From Chaetoderma sp. LZ-2023a (taxonomy: Eukaryota > Mollusca > Caudofoveata > Chaetodermatida > Chaetodermatidae), in the NCBI GenBank assembly GCA_034401795.1, contig CM067366.1, forward strand, positions 83,934,147 through 83,998,146: a DNA stretch of 64,000 nt, read 5' to 3'. The notes under the pieces were generated by a model. That model did no database searches and had not been told where the DNA came from. It saw only the letters and a program-made list of their open reading frames with translations. Position 1 is the stretch's first letter. Every line of letters begins with the position of its first letter. A program made the translations under genes and the position numbers. This document shows positions 1-11,191 of this stretch, in pieces.

Positions 1-673
1 GCTAAGGGTTAAGACAGATTCATATTCTGTTTCCTCTATCAGGATAACATGTCTTGGTCACATGACATTTTAAGATTTTTATTATCAAAGCAGTCAGAAC
101 GGGTCTCTGCAATGGTTTTCAGAAATGCCCACTTACATACTTGTATAGGTCATTCATGTGGCAAAATTTCAAGAATAGTCTTCTCTTGGGCTACAAATGG
201 ACATTCACTTCACAAAAAGCTATCTTGATAGTGCCCAATCTTGATCATTAAAGAAGTAATCTATTTGTCAAAGTTTTGATTCATTGAATCTTGAGCACAA
301 AGGAGTGTGACCAACAAACCTGCCTTGAGCAGTGAATGGAACAAAGTGTGCGATACAGATATACATGTAACTACATGTAAATGCAAGGCAGGTGATTATT
401 CTGAAAAGTGTTACGGAAAAATGTTGCTGCCCAATACATGTGGCAACAGCTTTCACAAACAGTACCTTACAAATGGGCACCTGCCTTTCTTCTACGTACA
501 ACATTTAAGTTGTATGTGGTGCACCACACCGTTGTCAAAATTTGTATCACAGAAATTTGACATCTGGCATCATAGAATTTACATGCATGTATGTGTACAT
601 TTTCAGACACATACTGGTATATATATATATATATATATATATTGTAACAGCAAGACATTTCAAATATGGAGAG

Positions 674-718
<45 letters not shown>

Positions 719-849
719 AGAGAGAGAGCAGTGCATAGCGAGAAATCGGTCCTTCCATTACATTGTACCGCAGTGGTAAACTTTTTTTAATATTCTTCAC
801 TATCTATATCAATTAAATTTGACATTACGTGGTCTCTCATTTAACTTAC
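1..849 (-). other. Intron 1 of the RNF14-like gene (inferred)
   Basis: This stretch follows the splice donor of the RNF14-like exon on the minus strand. I see no further exon in it. It holds a decayed half of the family P1 palindrome at about 60-230 (a block ending in ATAGTCTTCTCTTGG plus a 'tggacatt' end) and a compound microsatellite. Long open frames here come from the microsatellite and look non-coding. Confidence 0.6.
617..728. repeat. Compound microsatellite: (TA)n then (AG)n
   Basis: About 12 TA units at 617-642 and about 22 AG units at 678-728, the latter interrupted by CGAGCG. They lie in the inferred RNF14 intron. Confidence 0.95.
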
Positions 850-1033
850 AAGCATTAGGTCCATCAGTCGTCACATAAAATGGCTGTGGTAGCTCGAGAC
901 ATAGACGGAACTGTCCACCAGGATCATTGTCACCCAGATGCGCCTCACTGATTCCAATCGGTGTAAATATCTGTTCATCATATATACTTTCCAATGCCAA
1001 TAGTTCATCAGTTTGCTCCTCAACGTCGGTCAT
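850..1033 (-). CDS. RNF14: First coding exon of an RNF14-like E3 ubiquitin ligase (RWD domain, partial gene)
   Basis: Seen: an ATG at 1033 opens a 61-codon exon with the RWD-domain opening DELLALESIYD, followed by GGQFRLCLELPQPFYV. It ends at a strong splice donor (exon...GCTT, then GTAAGT) with the last exon base at 850. Known: RNF14 (ARA54) starts with an RWD domain having the same DELLALxSIYD block and a strand ending in LDLPQxF. It is an RBR-type E3 ligase that transfers ubiquitin through a RING2 cysteine. Inferred: this is the 5' end of the gene, and the rest of the RWD domain plus the RING-IBR-RING exons lie beyond the left edge. Other RWD proteins (RWDD1, GCN2) share the fold, but the GGxxRLxLELPQ block fits RNF14 best. 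No acceptor just upstream is clear, so a 5' UTR continuous with the exon is possible. Confidence 0.75.
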
Positions 1034-1240
1034 CGTGCCACCAAGTAGTTATCATGCATGTTTCACTATTACATGTAAAACAAAAACAGTACAAGCATAG
1101 CAGTTTGTACATTAATGGAATTGAAATGGTTTAGATTCAAAGAAGTTACGTGTATTAATATAGTTACTTAAACGACCAAAAATGTATGAGCGACCACCTG
1201 CCATGTCTGCAGAATAACACCTTTTTAGATCTTTTTTAAC

Positions 1241-1475
1241 CATTTAATGGTCATACCGGCCAAAACAGGCCTCTGTTATGGTCTAGTGGAATGTCCACTT
1301 ACAGGTCAAGAGAATACAATCTTTTTTAATTCACCACTGGAATAACTGGGTCAATAACCGAGCCAGTCATTAGTGATAAATTTTCAAAAATTTAACTCTC
1401 TTGACTTGTAAATGGACATTTAATTGGTAGATATTTAAATTTTCTTGAGTAAATTTTACCATTAAATGGTTAGCC
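1241..1475. repeat. Palindromic MITE, family P1 (copy 1)
   Basis: A hairpin element. The arm carrying 'aatgtccacttacaggtcaagagaa' features is mirrored by a later arm ending in 'cttgtaaatggacatt'. The centre holds CCACTGGAATAACTGG and its mirror around ACCGAGCCAGT. It is bounded by 'taaccatttaatggtc' and its inverted partner 'accattaaatggtta'. The same family recurs at 2719, 26171, 57524, 58300, 60663, 60950 and 63715, with decayed copies elsewhere. Confidence 0.85.
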
Positions 1476-1844
1476 TTATCTGTGGCTGCTTCACAAAGGT
1501 GAGTAGGCTACATCCTGTTGTAAAGTATACAACTGACCAATCAGAATGCTGTATTTGACACATATGCTGTAATTAAGTACCCTACATGTACTGTACTTTA
1601 GCCCCCTTTGTGAAACTGGTGTCTGAAGTATTTGAACATGCTGCTGCACTGTAACTTGAGCTAAAATGTTAATGTGGAAAAAACTAAGTTGTTACCAAGA
1701 TCACAATGACGTTGACATTTTGACTGAAAGGACATTGTATTACACTCATTAAAAGGGAACATGTCTCAAAGTTGACCTAAATGTAAAATGGTAATGATGA
1801 AAAAAGCTTTTACCAATTGATGTCACAATGACGTTGACCTTTTG
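1476..1844. other. Gene-free stretch
   Basis: It contains two diverged copies of a block reading 'accaa...tcacaatgacgttgac', near 1697 and 1812, about 115 bp apart, which suggests an old tandem duplication. I see no coding or RNA signal. Confidence 0.5.
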
Positions 1845-2237
1845 CAGGGTTCATACAGCCAGCCATCAGATGTTTTCATTCAAGGACTTTCATGCCCAAG
1901 ATTTTCAAGGTCCCGAAATAAAGGGAGGGGGCTGGGATGTGAAATCCCCTGACAATGCAGGAATGGCCTGATAATACAACTCATAAGGAGTTCCGAGAGG
2001 CTGCTAATGCCAAGGTTTTAATATTAGATGCTCTGAGAAGGCAATTCCTTCATTTTGATTCATGACAACAACTTTATGCTCAATCAAAATAATCTGGGCT
2101 GAAATGTTAAATTCAAGGGCTTTTCAATGCATTAAAGTAATTTTCAGGTACAGTACTTTTCAAGAGAATTCTCAAATTCAAGGCTTTTCAAGGTACATGT
2201 CAAAATTCAAGTACTTTTCAAGTTTGTATGAGCCCTG
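1845..2237. mobile_element. hAT-like MITE with CAGGGTTCATAC ends
   Basis: It starts CAGGGTTCATAC and ends GTATGAGCCCTG, a 12-bp terminal inverted repeat with one mismatch, typical of hAT-type non-autonomous elements. The interior has repeated 'ttcaaggcttttcaaggt' blocks. No exact 8-bp target duplication is visible, so the assignment rests on the ends. Confidence 0.7.
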
Positions 2238-2718
2238 TTTTAGGTTGTTATGTCCTCTCATTAAAAGGCAGTACATTGTCCAAGTTTGTGTCCAGTATGC
2301 TTAATCTTTTACCGACAAATCCCTAATAAAGTAATTTATTTTTTATTCATAGCATACATGTATTCTGTTGAATATTTTGAATTTAAAGGGAAATTCCAGT
2401 GAAAATCGGGAAAAAGTCAACTAAAAATATATTATAATCCGAAATAGTTGCCGCAAAAAAATATAAAATACACTGTTCCATTGCCGAGAAATAATAAAAT
2501 GAATATGCCCAAAACGCTCGAAAACGTGACTCCTGGGCGCATCCATTTTCTCGCAACGAGAGCGAGAAACCACGAGATTATGACGTCAACGACACACCAG
2601 CAAAATATCGCCAGCGCTTTTAGATTTACCTGTTTACTTCGCGTTATGAAGGCCGAATATTAATTAACCTTTTAATGACAAAATTCTGTCAGGAAAATCA
2701 GAATATTTCCTTATTGAA

Positions 2719-2840
2719 TGCCCATTTGCAGGCCAAGCGAAAACTATTTTTGAAAATTTACCACTGGAATGGCTGGTTCAGTTACTGAGACAGTCGTTTT
2801 AGTTGTAAATTCTCAAAATAGCCTTCTTTTGACCTGCGTC
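2719..2840. repeat. P1 palindrome inside the TTAA element
   Basis: It shows 'cccatttgcaggccaag', then TTTGAAAATTTACCACTGG, then the mirrored arm ending near 'cttttgacctgc'. The arms are diverged. Confidence 0.8.
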
Positions 2841-3597
2841 CTCAACTTGACGATTGCAGAGGCCAGTGCTGGCGTGAAATGGTTAAATCGCATCATGTCC
2901 GCATGGGCTTGCAGTAATAGAAACGATCATGGAAAGGGTACGGAAATTCACATTTTCAGAGACCGGATCCACAGAAGCATCCGCATGAAAAGGGGCTAAC
3001 TGAAAGATGGCTTCATAACATCGGCACTGGATGGATATCTTCCACATTTAAATTTGGATGACACAAGTTTAGAACATATAGTCTGTATAATTTTAAAATA
3101 ATGTGTCATGCATTTCAAAACAAAAGGCGCGGTAATTAATTTTAATATAACAGAATCAAACTCGACAATTAACGTCGTATTTGCTTGCATCAATTGTAAA
3201 ACGGGATTTGCAAACCAAAATGAAACGATGTCGCTGATTGCCCGGTCAGTCAATTATAGGCAACCGCTCAGCGGCTTACTTCGTAGACGATAGTAGGTGA
3301 CAGCTAGTAAATAATGACAAGTGTACGCTAGACATAATTAGTAGTTTAGTGCTTTCACACTATTGAAATCCAGCGTTATTAATCATTTACAACGTTTACT
3401 CCCAATTTTAAAATAACTATGCTGAGTGTTCAATATTCTGAATTAAATTTTCCTGGAATTATGTTGCAGTAGTTTCCAAACTAATTAGTTTCACACAATA
3501 GGCCTATGCAGGGTAAATTTTAAGCTTTCTGCTTTTCTGTCCTTGAAAGGGTTAACTAATTGATCCCAAATTTTTAAATGTTGACCCATATTTACTG

Positions 3598-3684
3598 CCT
3601 GTTGAATATTTTGAAACTGGAATTTGACTGGAAGCAGAAGTTGCAATAGCAACAGCTTTCAGAGAAATTACATTCAACATTTAT
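3598..3684. repeat. P2 palindrome inside the TTAA element
   Basis: It opens with GTTGAATATTTTGAAACTGG, then TTTGACTGGAAGCAG, a GTTGCaatAGCAAC centre and a decayed mirror arm ending in CATTCAAC. Confidence 0.75.
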
Positions 3685-4156
3685 TTAACTAACATATTTT
3701 TCAAGAATTTGCTGTAGCTAGGTTGATTGCAAACATGCTCCTGGCATAACCCTTCAATGTTTTTTAAAAATAGAAATTGCCCATAAGACAACAATTTTTG
3801 ACAATTTAGCACTACAATGACTGGCGCGATCATCGGGACACTAATTGCACTTTAATTTCCTCCAAACACTGTAGCAACGTGTCAGTTGTTTAGCCAGTAC
3901 GCTAATTATCCACGAGATGCAAGATTTACCTCCCCTGGTTACGGCTATCCTCGATCGGGCAAACAGAGTAGGTGTGTCGGTGACGTCAGCTGCTTGTCCA
4001 AAATGGCGCCTCTATCTACTGGTTACTTTAGCAATTTAAATTGAGGATATCTTTTTTATTTGTTGGCATAAAATTGTGCTCTTGGTCTCAAATTAATGCG
4101 GAAAATTAGTACTTTACGTCAGATGCATAAAATCCCCCAGTGGAACATCCCTTTAA

Positions 4157-4226
4157 TATGATTGGAAGCCCTTGCTGCCTAAGGACGCAATGGGTGCAAT
4201 CATTAATTTCAAAATATGCAACCGCT
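4157..4226. repeat. Right part of a P2 palindrome split by the TTAA element
   Basis: It reads 'tatgattggaagcccttgctgcc' features, then a mirrored end ATTTCAAAATATGCAAC. The missing left arm, GTTGAATATTTTGAA, is at 2366-2380 on the other side of the TTAA element. Removing 2383-4152 gives a continuous P2 hairpin. Confidence 0.75.
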
Positions 4227-5040
4227 TATTTGACCCCAAGGTCATTGAGAGATGCCCGGTAATTATAAGGAAGCATGGGTCAAACTGGTATACTTAACGG
4301 AACATGAGATATGAGCCGATAAGCTAATCTAAAGAGAAATTGAAAGGTGGCAACACCATCACCGCTGTTGGACGATGTGAAGGGTATCGTGATAGCCTGT
4401 TTTCCTTCGTAAGTACAGCTAAAATTAGTCTCTTGACTCCCATGGTCCGCAAATGGATATTTTTTCTTGAAATTTGATGGTTAAAGGTAAATAGATATAT
4501 GTAGGGCCATTGATCACACAGACAGTGTTAACAAGAGTAATCAGAGATTGTAGACCCTCGCTCTCCCAATTTTGCCACATTGTAAAAACATTTCAAATTT
4601 CCCATTCTGGATTTTCTTGGGATCCAGGCGTGTGTAGCCAGCATGGGAAATGGAGAACTTCTTATTTATGGACGGTGGAACATCATTTGGGGAGGGCCTG
4701 GGATGCGTTTACCCCTCCCACAGATGGGTGGGGTTCGATGTCTGCCCTCCAAAATTTTGAAAATTAGATGCGCTGAGAAGCAAACGATCAAGAAGTGATG
4801 TTTTAGTTGAATGGGTGGACAGAATCAGAGTATTTTTATTGTCTTAAAATCTACAAGAGATGAACAGATACAGCACCAGTCATAATAAACATATTATGTT
4901 TTTCGCTTACGTTAAACACGCTCATAGAAAAACCTAGACGAAGCATAAATGTGTTGCATAGTAAAACATATAGAGGAGATACGAGTTCATCACAAATTCT
5001 GAATGCATTTGAAGAAAATCCTAGTATGGGAACTTTTAGC
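4227..5040. other. Gene-free stretch with repeat debris
   Basis: It holds a half P1 arm near 4420-4485 ('tctcttgactcccatggtccgcaaatgga' features) and otherwise unrecognised AT-rich sequence. A frame at 4510-4767 has no recognisable protein. Confidence 0.45.
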
Positions 5041-5325
5041 TGGAAAATGATTCAAAATAGCGGCCAAACCGCTTAACCGACAGTTTCGAAAATGGCAGAT
5101 TTGAGATCAGAATACCCAAAAACCACACATATAAAACCGATTTCGGGCTCAAAATCCATCAAATAAAAAAATCCAATATGGCCACCAAATACGCTATATT
5201 TTGATTGTTTTTTGACGGTTCAACTTCCCTTGAACAAACTTTAATGGCCCTTAGTCCCTAATGATATCTGCCAAATTTCAACCCGACCCGTTCCGCGGTT
5301 CTGGAGAAGTTGTTTTCGCTAAAAC

Positions 5326-6378
5326 CAGGGTTCAAACACCATGAGCAGAATAAATTTCCATACTTTTTCCACACTAAATTTTATAATTTCCATATCCAAT
5401 GTGCAACATTGCCCGGTCATACCAATAGTTAATACTAAATGGAAAATAGAAAAATGTTCACGACAACCGTACAAAACTTAAATATTTTGAAATTAATTTG
5501 ACTGGAAGCAGTTGCTACACGAGACGGCGACGACTTCCAGTCAAATTAATTTCAAAATATTCCATAGAATAAGTTTTATATTGCGTCAAACTTTAAGAAA
5601 ATTTTAATTAATCCTTTCAGTGATTAATTCCCACATTTTTTTGGCACCCGTACAAAACTTAAATAGTTTGAAATTAATTTGACTGGAAATAGTTGCTGTA
5701 TCAGTTTTATATCTTGTCACACCCAAAAAAAATTTTTTTAGTTAAATAATATTTATGATTATACAAAATAAAGTTTGTTTTTTTGGACATTTAAAATAAA
5801 TTTATTAATTGTTCAATAATTATTTTTATTTTCAGCTTACAAATTCCGGTGCTATCCACTCTTTATACTTATCATTACATTGCCATATAGAAGAATATTT
5901 GCACTTTCCCATGATTGCGACGTTTGTTTAACTCAATCTACCATACAAACTTTATATAATTATAATTGCGCGGACATAACTTTCTTGATGGCTATCTAAA
6001 CACAACTGATTCAATGTTTACAAATTCGTAAAAACAATGGCTTCTTACAATTGACAAGTTCAAGCCGAAGTGTGTTCCCGGTATGGTTACCGTTAACAGC
6101 GCAGTTTAGCATACACCGGGAACCAATCTGATGTGGCCGACCCTAAACTCTCGCGCAATAACGGCGAGATTTTGAGAGACTGTCGAGAATTCGTGTTTGA
6201 TGACGATTACGAGAAAATGTCTGCCGGGAGAATTGCAATTGCTGATATTTTAATTTTCCATACCTTTTCCATAGCGGAAACGCAAAATATTGATTTTCCA
6301 TACTTTTTCAAGCCCTGGAAAAGGTTTTCTTAATTTTACATACTTTTTCCAGACATCCATACCTGCGTACAAACCCTG
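5326..6378. mobile_element. Non-autonomous hAT-like element (CAGGGTTC ends) nested in a repeat
   Basis: It starts CAGGGTTCAAACACC and ends GTACAAACCCTG. The hexamer TAAAAC flanks it on both sides (5320-5325 and 6379-6384), consistent with a target duplication shorter than the usual 8 bp or partly decayed. Subterminal blocks 'ttccatactttttcca' match those of the 8807-10177 element, so the two are relatives. A P2 palindrome (5480-5570) and a half P2 (about 5655-5710) lie inside. Confidence 0.7.
5480..5570. repeat. P2 palindrome
   Basis: Arm AATATTTTGAAATTAATTTG plus ACTGGAAGC is mirrored by GACTTCCAGTCAAATTAATT plus TCAAAATATT. The spacer is about 25 bp. Confidence 0.9.
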
Positions 6379-6722
6379 TAAAACTAGGTCAACCAACATG
6401 GCCACCAAACCATTTGACCAATCAAGTTTCCTTGAACAAACTTGGTTCAGGTCTTGCCCTAGATCATATATAGTTTTGTATCAATCCCCCAGCGGTTTCG
6501 GGGAAGATCCAAGATGGCCACCAGTCAAATTGACCGATCGGCTTCATTTGAACAAACTTGGATCCCTATGCCCTAAGGATGCTTCCTGCCAAATAAAATT
6601 GAAATCGGCCCACTGGTTCTTGAGAAGTCGTCTAAAGGAAAAGTTGACGGACGGACGACAGACACGTGACGGACGGTCGCCACGACATAAGCTCACTTGG
6701 CCTGTCAGGCCAGGTGAGCTAA

Positions 6723-7365
6723 AAACTAAAATTAATTTTAACGGTTTATAGTATGCATAACAATTCTTATTCTCATTTTAAACACCAGATTTACTACTTT
6801 ACAAGGCAAGGACACAGAATTTTGATTTTGAAAATGGGGTTGCTGCTGTCTATGTATACACCGGGTATTGCGAAAAATGGAATTTGACCAGGTCTAAATT
6901 TACTACAATAACTTAAATTGTGCTTCCTTTTTAGCGGCGTTTGTATTGTTATTTTTGCTGACAAACTCTCCTGTTGCCATATCATAGACAGTGATGGCAT
7001 ATCACCATCTCGTCGCTATAGAAATAATGAATTTACATCCCTGTTAGAAACTGGTACCTACACAAAAACCCTCTGAAAATGGATAATGGGTATTTACACA
7101 TGGTAAATTTATTTGGTGGAAATACAAAACTGTTAATGCATGTGTTATTTCACTGAACACTTGCACATTACTAAACAGACGGCATTTCTTGACAAAAGCT
7201 TTACATTCTGATGTAATCGGCAAAACTGTCTATACCCTGTTAGAAACCGATACTCGGACCATATAATTTATTTTTTTGTTCTATGTAGGGGTGAACCGTC
7301 AATATAGCCTCTGTGGACCACTTGTTGTGTAATTACAAATTGTACATTTTATATCAAAACAAGAG
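6723..7365. other. Gene-free stretch
   Basis: AT-rich sequence. A 68-codon frame on the minus strand (6794-7000) has no recognisable motif. Nothing else is supported. Confidence 0.4.
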
Positions 7366-7650
7366 GCCTAACGGCCTGTCACTCACCTGCAACATTAGCA
7401 TTTGAAATACTGGGTAGTTCATATCTCAGGAAAATATATTTCGTGAAACTTCTACAGGATGACAGATAGATTCTATGTTTTAATACGGAATAATCTTCGA
7501 AATAAGATCTTAGTAAATCTACCATGACAATTTGACCAAAGAATCATGTTTGTACTCCAATTTTGAATCCAAATATTTTACAATTTTTCAAGAACTTTAG
7601 TGAATAAATCTGACAATTTTTTCTCAAGAATTCAAGCGCATAACTGCAGC
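7366..7650 (+). mobile_element. Possible 5' end of the AGGTGAGCTAA-type repeat
   Basis: It begins with a GC-rich hairpin, AGGCCTAACGGCCT, followed by GTCACTCACCTG. I associate this opening with the same dispersed family whose 3' hairpin is at 6690-6720. The 3' part is missing, and the limits are approximate. Confidence 0.45.
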
Positions 7651-8806
7651 TGTATTTTAGCCAAACTGAATGCCAGTCAAGGCCTCATCTCTCATGTTCA
7701 AAATATGAAGTGAATCATCAAGTTTTCGAGTGGAAACAGAATTACACGCATGAAAATGATTTCTATAATCCCTGCCGATAACGATTGAGAGTAAAATCTC
7801 ATGACTTGATAGTTCCAATTATAGTGTTCACTAGGTGTATAAATTTGATAACAAACTGAATTTATAACTTTGATAGGTGCCAATTTTTTTTATCTGATTT
7901 GGCAAAAAATGTTAATTGAATAACAAAATTAACATTCTTAGATAAATGACTGTGTCGACTCGTATGACAGCCATGTTCTTTGGCATGTTTGGACATTAAT
8001 GACAATGACATGGTGTTAGGGTCAACTGAATTTCATGCTCATCCATGGGCAATTTTATGTTGGTAAGAGATGATGGACACATGAAGTACAGTTGAATAAG
8101 ACTAATTCTGTAATGATGGTTCGGATGAAGTATATGAAATGTGACACTCTGCGAAGTTGTACTTACATGTACTATACAACAACAGATGACATCGCTAAGT
8201 TACAGACAGCATTTACTTTTAAGTAATTACTGACCATGGATTACAAATTCTAACTGATATCATGATGCATGCCATTGAAAAATCTTGTCATTCCGTCTCC
8301 ACTACCTCTCACTATGTGCATGCTGTGAGTAAAGGGTTAACAAACGTGAACAAGAATATTTGATAACAGGTAACGTTATGTAATAATAGCATTTTATGCA
8401 ACACAAAATTACAATGACATTAGTGACAGAAATAAATGTATGGAAATCTTGAAAAGCACTTCTCAAACGTGGTCACTAGATCAACCTAGTCAATGAATTA
8501 CTGGTAAAGAAAGGAGAGTTCAACTTGTCATATGCTTTTTGGATTTAAAATAAGGCGCTTCATTAAAACATCTGGTCGGAAGATTACTAGCATTAAATAA
8601 GGAACCTAATTTGGACTCATATTAGTGCCAATTCAATGTTATTAAAAATGCAATTTTTTCATGTCTACAATTAGCTATTTAAGAGACACTATCTTCATTA
8701 CCTACTGCATGTGGTAAGCAATGGGTTAACAAACACGAACAATAATACTGTATATATGGTACCTATGTGTAATTGTAGAACTTTATGTAACTAAGAATTA
8801 TTAGTA
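7651..8806. other. Gene-free stretch with a diverged duplication
   Basis: Two related blocks, near 8295-8425 and 8690-8806, share 'gggttaacaaac..gaacaa.aatact' and 'tttatg.aac..a.aatta'. The spacing is about 390 bp, suggesting an old tandem duplication. No gene is seen. Confidence 0.5.
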
Positions 8807-10177
8807 CAGGGTTCCCACACCTTGGGGAGAATATTTTTCCATACCTTTTCCATACTTTTTCCAGACCAAATTAAAAAATTTCCATAGCCATTTAAAGACA
8901 TTTTAATAGTGGACATTTGGGGAAAATAAAAACTTAAAAAATTATTTTTAACATTTGAGGCTTTTAATTGGTTCTATTTTGTACATCATATCACAGTTAA
9001 ACATGAGAAAACAATGTATAAGTAAATTTCATAATTAAACTAGCAAACAGTTTTAACACTACCCGCTCTGATGGCATTGTGTACCTGGTGTAATCCACAG
9101 CTACCAATATTTATCATCCGCTTCTGAGTTTCATCCTCTATGCCCTTTGAAAGGCTATTCTTCTTCTTTTCGTTCGCTGATCATACCGCCAGTCCTGTAA
9201 GTGACTATCGACATGATCATAAGCTTGAAAGGCTATCATATGTCTTCCAATTGACATTGCGGCCATCCATTGACAGTTGGAACCTGCCACAAAGACCTAA
9301 CTTATCACAACATTCTTGGAATTTTTCATGAATATCTGTTGCTGTGACGTGGCCGAGGAATTCTGATGTGTAGAATCGAGTGGAAATCTGATCTGCTTGT
9401 CAGAACCGAACATGAACATCCATTTGTTTAGACTGAAGATACCCATTAAGGCTTTCGTTGAATAATAAAACATAATCCGTCTCAGCCTTCACCTTTGACA
9501 ATAACAGTGACTGAAAATATGGTGCACTGCCAAAAGTAAAAAGATAAGCACACTTCGTCTCTCCACAAGAGAATTTCGAGGCGATCATATTATCGGGAAA
9601 CATTATACGGAATAAATCTCCAACCTTCCCACAACTTTTGAATGAGAAATGATTCTGTATGACATTAAGGCACCAGTAAATCTCGGATGAGAGGACTTCA
9701 TTTGTTGCTATGAATGATCCTAACGAGGCTGATGGTGTAGAAACGACTATGGGTTGCTTGGGAGGAATGACTGCTGGAGTTCTGGATTTTTTCAAAATTT
9801 ACAACAAATTTATTTGACACAAATATTTATTTTCCTTTCTAAGGGGGAAACATAATTTAATTTGAAAATTTTTTATAAGTTTAAATTTTCTTTTTAAATT
9901 TAATTTTTTTTTTTTTTTACGTTCCCGGTAATCGCAATGTATTGGAGCTTGGCAGTTACCGGTACCCAATCCAGACTTGTGAAACCAGGAACAAGGAAGT
10001 GGTTGTTGACAAAATGGCTGCCGGAAAAAATTACAAATCCCGATATTTTAATTTTCCATACCTTTTCCATAGCGGTACCACGAAATATCAAATTTTCCAT
10101 AGCTTCTGCAGCCCTGGAAATGGTTTTCTTAAATTTCCATACTTTTTCCAGACTTCCATACCTGCGTTGGAACCCTG
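8807..10177 (-). mobile_element. hAT element, internally deleted (CAGGGTTCC ends)
   Basis: It starts CAGGGTTCCCACACC and ends GTTGGAACCCTG. Subterminal blocks 'ttccataccttttccata' occur near both ends. It keeps a piece of a hAT transposase on the minus strand (9200-9795). At about 1.37 kb it is far too short for an autonomous element. No clear 8-bp duplication is seen at the edges. Confidence 0.75.
9200..9795 (-). pseudogene. hAT transposase fragment
   Basis: Read on the minus strand, the first 131 codons contain MFPDNMIASKFSCGETK, SAPYFQSLLLSKVKA and YVLLFNESLN followed by KQMDVHVRF. After one in-frame TGA the same frame continues with STRFYTSEFLGHVTA and FQLSMDGRNVNWKTYD. These blocks match a hAT transposase lineage known from many animal genomes (recalled blocks: LLFDESLN, QMDxHVRxW, SMDGPNVNW). 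The LLFDES aspartate of the family is N here (LLFNES), which would probably damage catalysis. The BED finger and the C-terminal dimerisation region are missing. This is a dead remnant inside the 8807-10177 element. Confidence 0.8.
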
Positions 10178-10379
10178 TAAGATTTAATGACAGGGTAGGA
10201 AAACCTACCCTAGGCTGAACGCTCTCATGTATGCATAAATTCCTTAGAATTAACATAATTCACAAAGAAAACTAACATGATAAAGACCAAATTGTCAATT
10301 GAAAGGACCAGAGGAGACAAGAAAGAAGAATTAGAAGAGGAATGCAGGAAATGTCAATTTCCCTTTCTCCGAGAGCTAA

Positions 10380-10548
10380 CAATACTCACCATTCTGTTAC
10401 TTCTGATATACAGCTGGCCTTGACAGCGGCTCTAGGATTATAGACTTAGAAAGCTTTACCGACTCCTGGGAACCGGGTACCGGCTCCCAACTGCCGAGTA
10501 CCCGTTTACCATAGAGCTCATATTGTTTGCATAGCCACCAAACAAGAG
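10380..10548. repeat. DIRS left inverted terminal repeat
   Basis: From CAATACTCACCATTCTGTTA inward to the 'ccatagagctcat' block and a decayed 'ttgtttgcat' tail. It is nearly an exact reverse complement of 17224-17390. Confidence 0.93.
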
Positions 10549-10589
10549 AAAACTATGGCTTGCCTCCGTGGGGCTGGGAGGCTGGGTCC

Positions 10590-10691
10590 GTAACAGAATG
10601 GTGAGTATTGTTAGATCTCGGAGAAAGGGAAATTGACATTTCCTGCATTCTCCTTCGATCAATACTCACCATTCTGTTACTTCTGATATAC
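10590..10691. repeat. DIRS internal complementary region
   Basis: The first part (GTAACAGAATGGTGAGTATT through CATTTCCTGCATTC) is the complement of the left outer end (10340-10400). The second part (TCCTTCGATCAATACTCACC through CTGATATAC) is the complement of the right outer end (17358-17400). In DIRS elements such a region is thought to align the two ends of the RNA/cDNA to form a circular intermediate. Its place next to the recombinase end matches the family. Confidence 0.93.
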
Positions 10692-11191
10692 ACCAGATTT
10701 GATCAGTAACCTGGTGGGAAGGGGCAAGCCATACATGCTAATTTTGCCCCTTGGAGAAAGATTTTAGACTTCAAACTTGACTAACGGAGACCTAAAAGGA
10801 CCGTCAAGTTCACGGAACCGAATCACATTCGCGTCACAGTCCCCCCCCCCTTTTTTCTCCTAAGAAAAGGGAGAGAACTAACGAACATGTATCTCGCCTG
10901 AAAACACCAATATGCCAAGAGGGTTAACTACTCCCTGCATATTGCTTGTATTAGCCTGGGAATGAGCATGAATATATAAGATGAATGAACATGATACATA
11001 TACATAATACAAAAAACTCTCACTTATTGAATTACCTTATGATAACAGGACTTCAGACGTACCGCCTCCAACCATTCACCGGTTCGGCCATCAGTGACAC
11101 AATCTGGTTGACATCCTCTCGCTTGACCATGCCTGCTTTAGGTTCTTTTCTTACCAAAGTGAAAAAAGGGGAAAAGCAGTGTGGTCACTAA
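10692..11191. other. DIRS 3' untranslated region
   Basis: About 500 bp between the ICR and the recombinase stop on the minus strand. It has a C10 run near 10843 followed by T6. No open frame with a recognisable product. Confidence 0.7.

Larger units (their letters stand above)
2383..4156. mobile_element. TTAA-flanked non-autonomous DNA transposon (1.8 kb)
   Basis: The ends are TTAAAGGGAAATTCCAGTG on the left and, inverted, TTAAAGGGATGTTCCACTGG on the right. Both begin with TTAA, the duplication used by piggyBac- and Kolobok-type elements. The insertion interrupts a family P2 palindrome whose two halves lie just outside (2363-2382 and 4157-4226), which fixes both boundaries. Inside are a P1 copy (2719-2840), a P2 copy (3598-3684) and a decayed P1 copy (3765-3845). 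Short open frames at 2996-3293 overlap on both strands and I do not recognise them. Confidence 0.8.
5060..6722 (+). mobile_element. Dispersed repeat ending in an AGGTGAGCTAA hairpin, interrupted
   Basis: The body repeats the phrases 'aatatggccaccaaa' and 'cccttgaacaaactt' in diverged tandem blocks. It ends with a run of GGACGGACG-like units and the hairpin AGCTCACTTGGCCTG / CAGGCCAGGTGAGCT (6690-6720), then poly-A. From memory, repeats with this end are abundant in bivalve genomes. The copy is broken by a hAT-like insertion at 5326-6378. A related 3' end lies at 19061 and a likely 5' end of the same family at 7366. No protein is encoded. Confidence 0.65.

Noticed and set aside
307-790. Frames with Tyr/Ile and Arg/Glu runs
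   Set aside because: They run through the (TA)n and (AG)n microsatellites in the RNF14 intron.
2996-3293. Overlapping frames of 85 and 61 codons on opposite strands
   Set aside because: No motif, no splice or promoter logic, inside a non-autonomous element.
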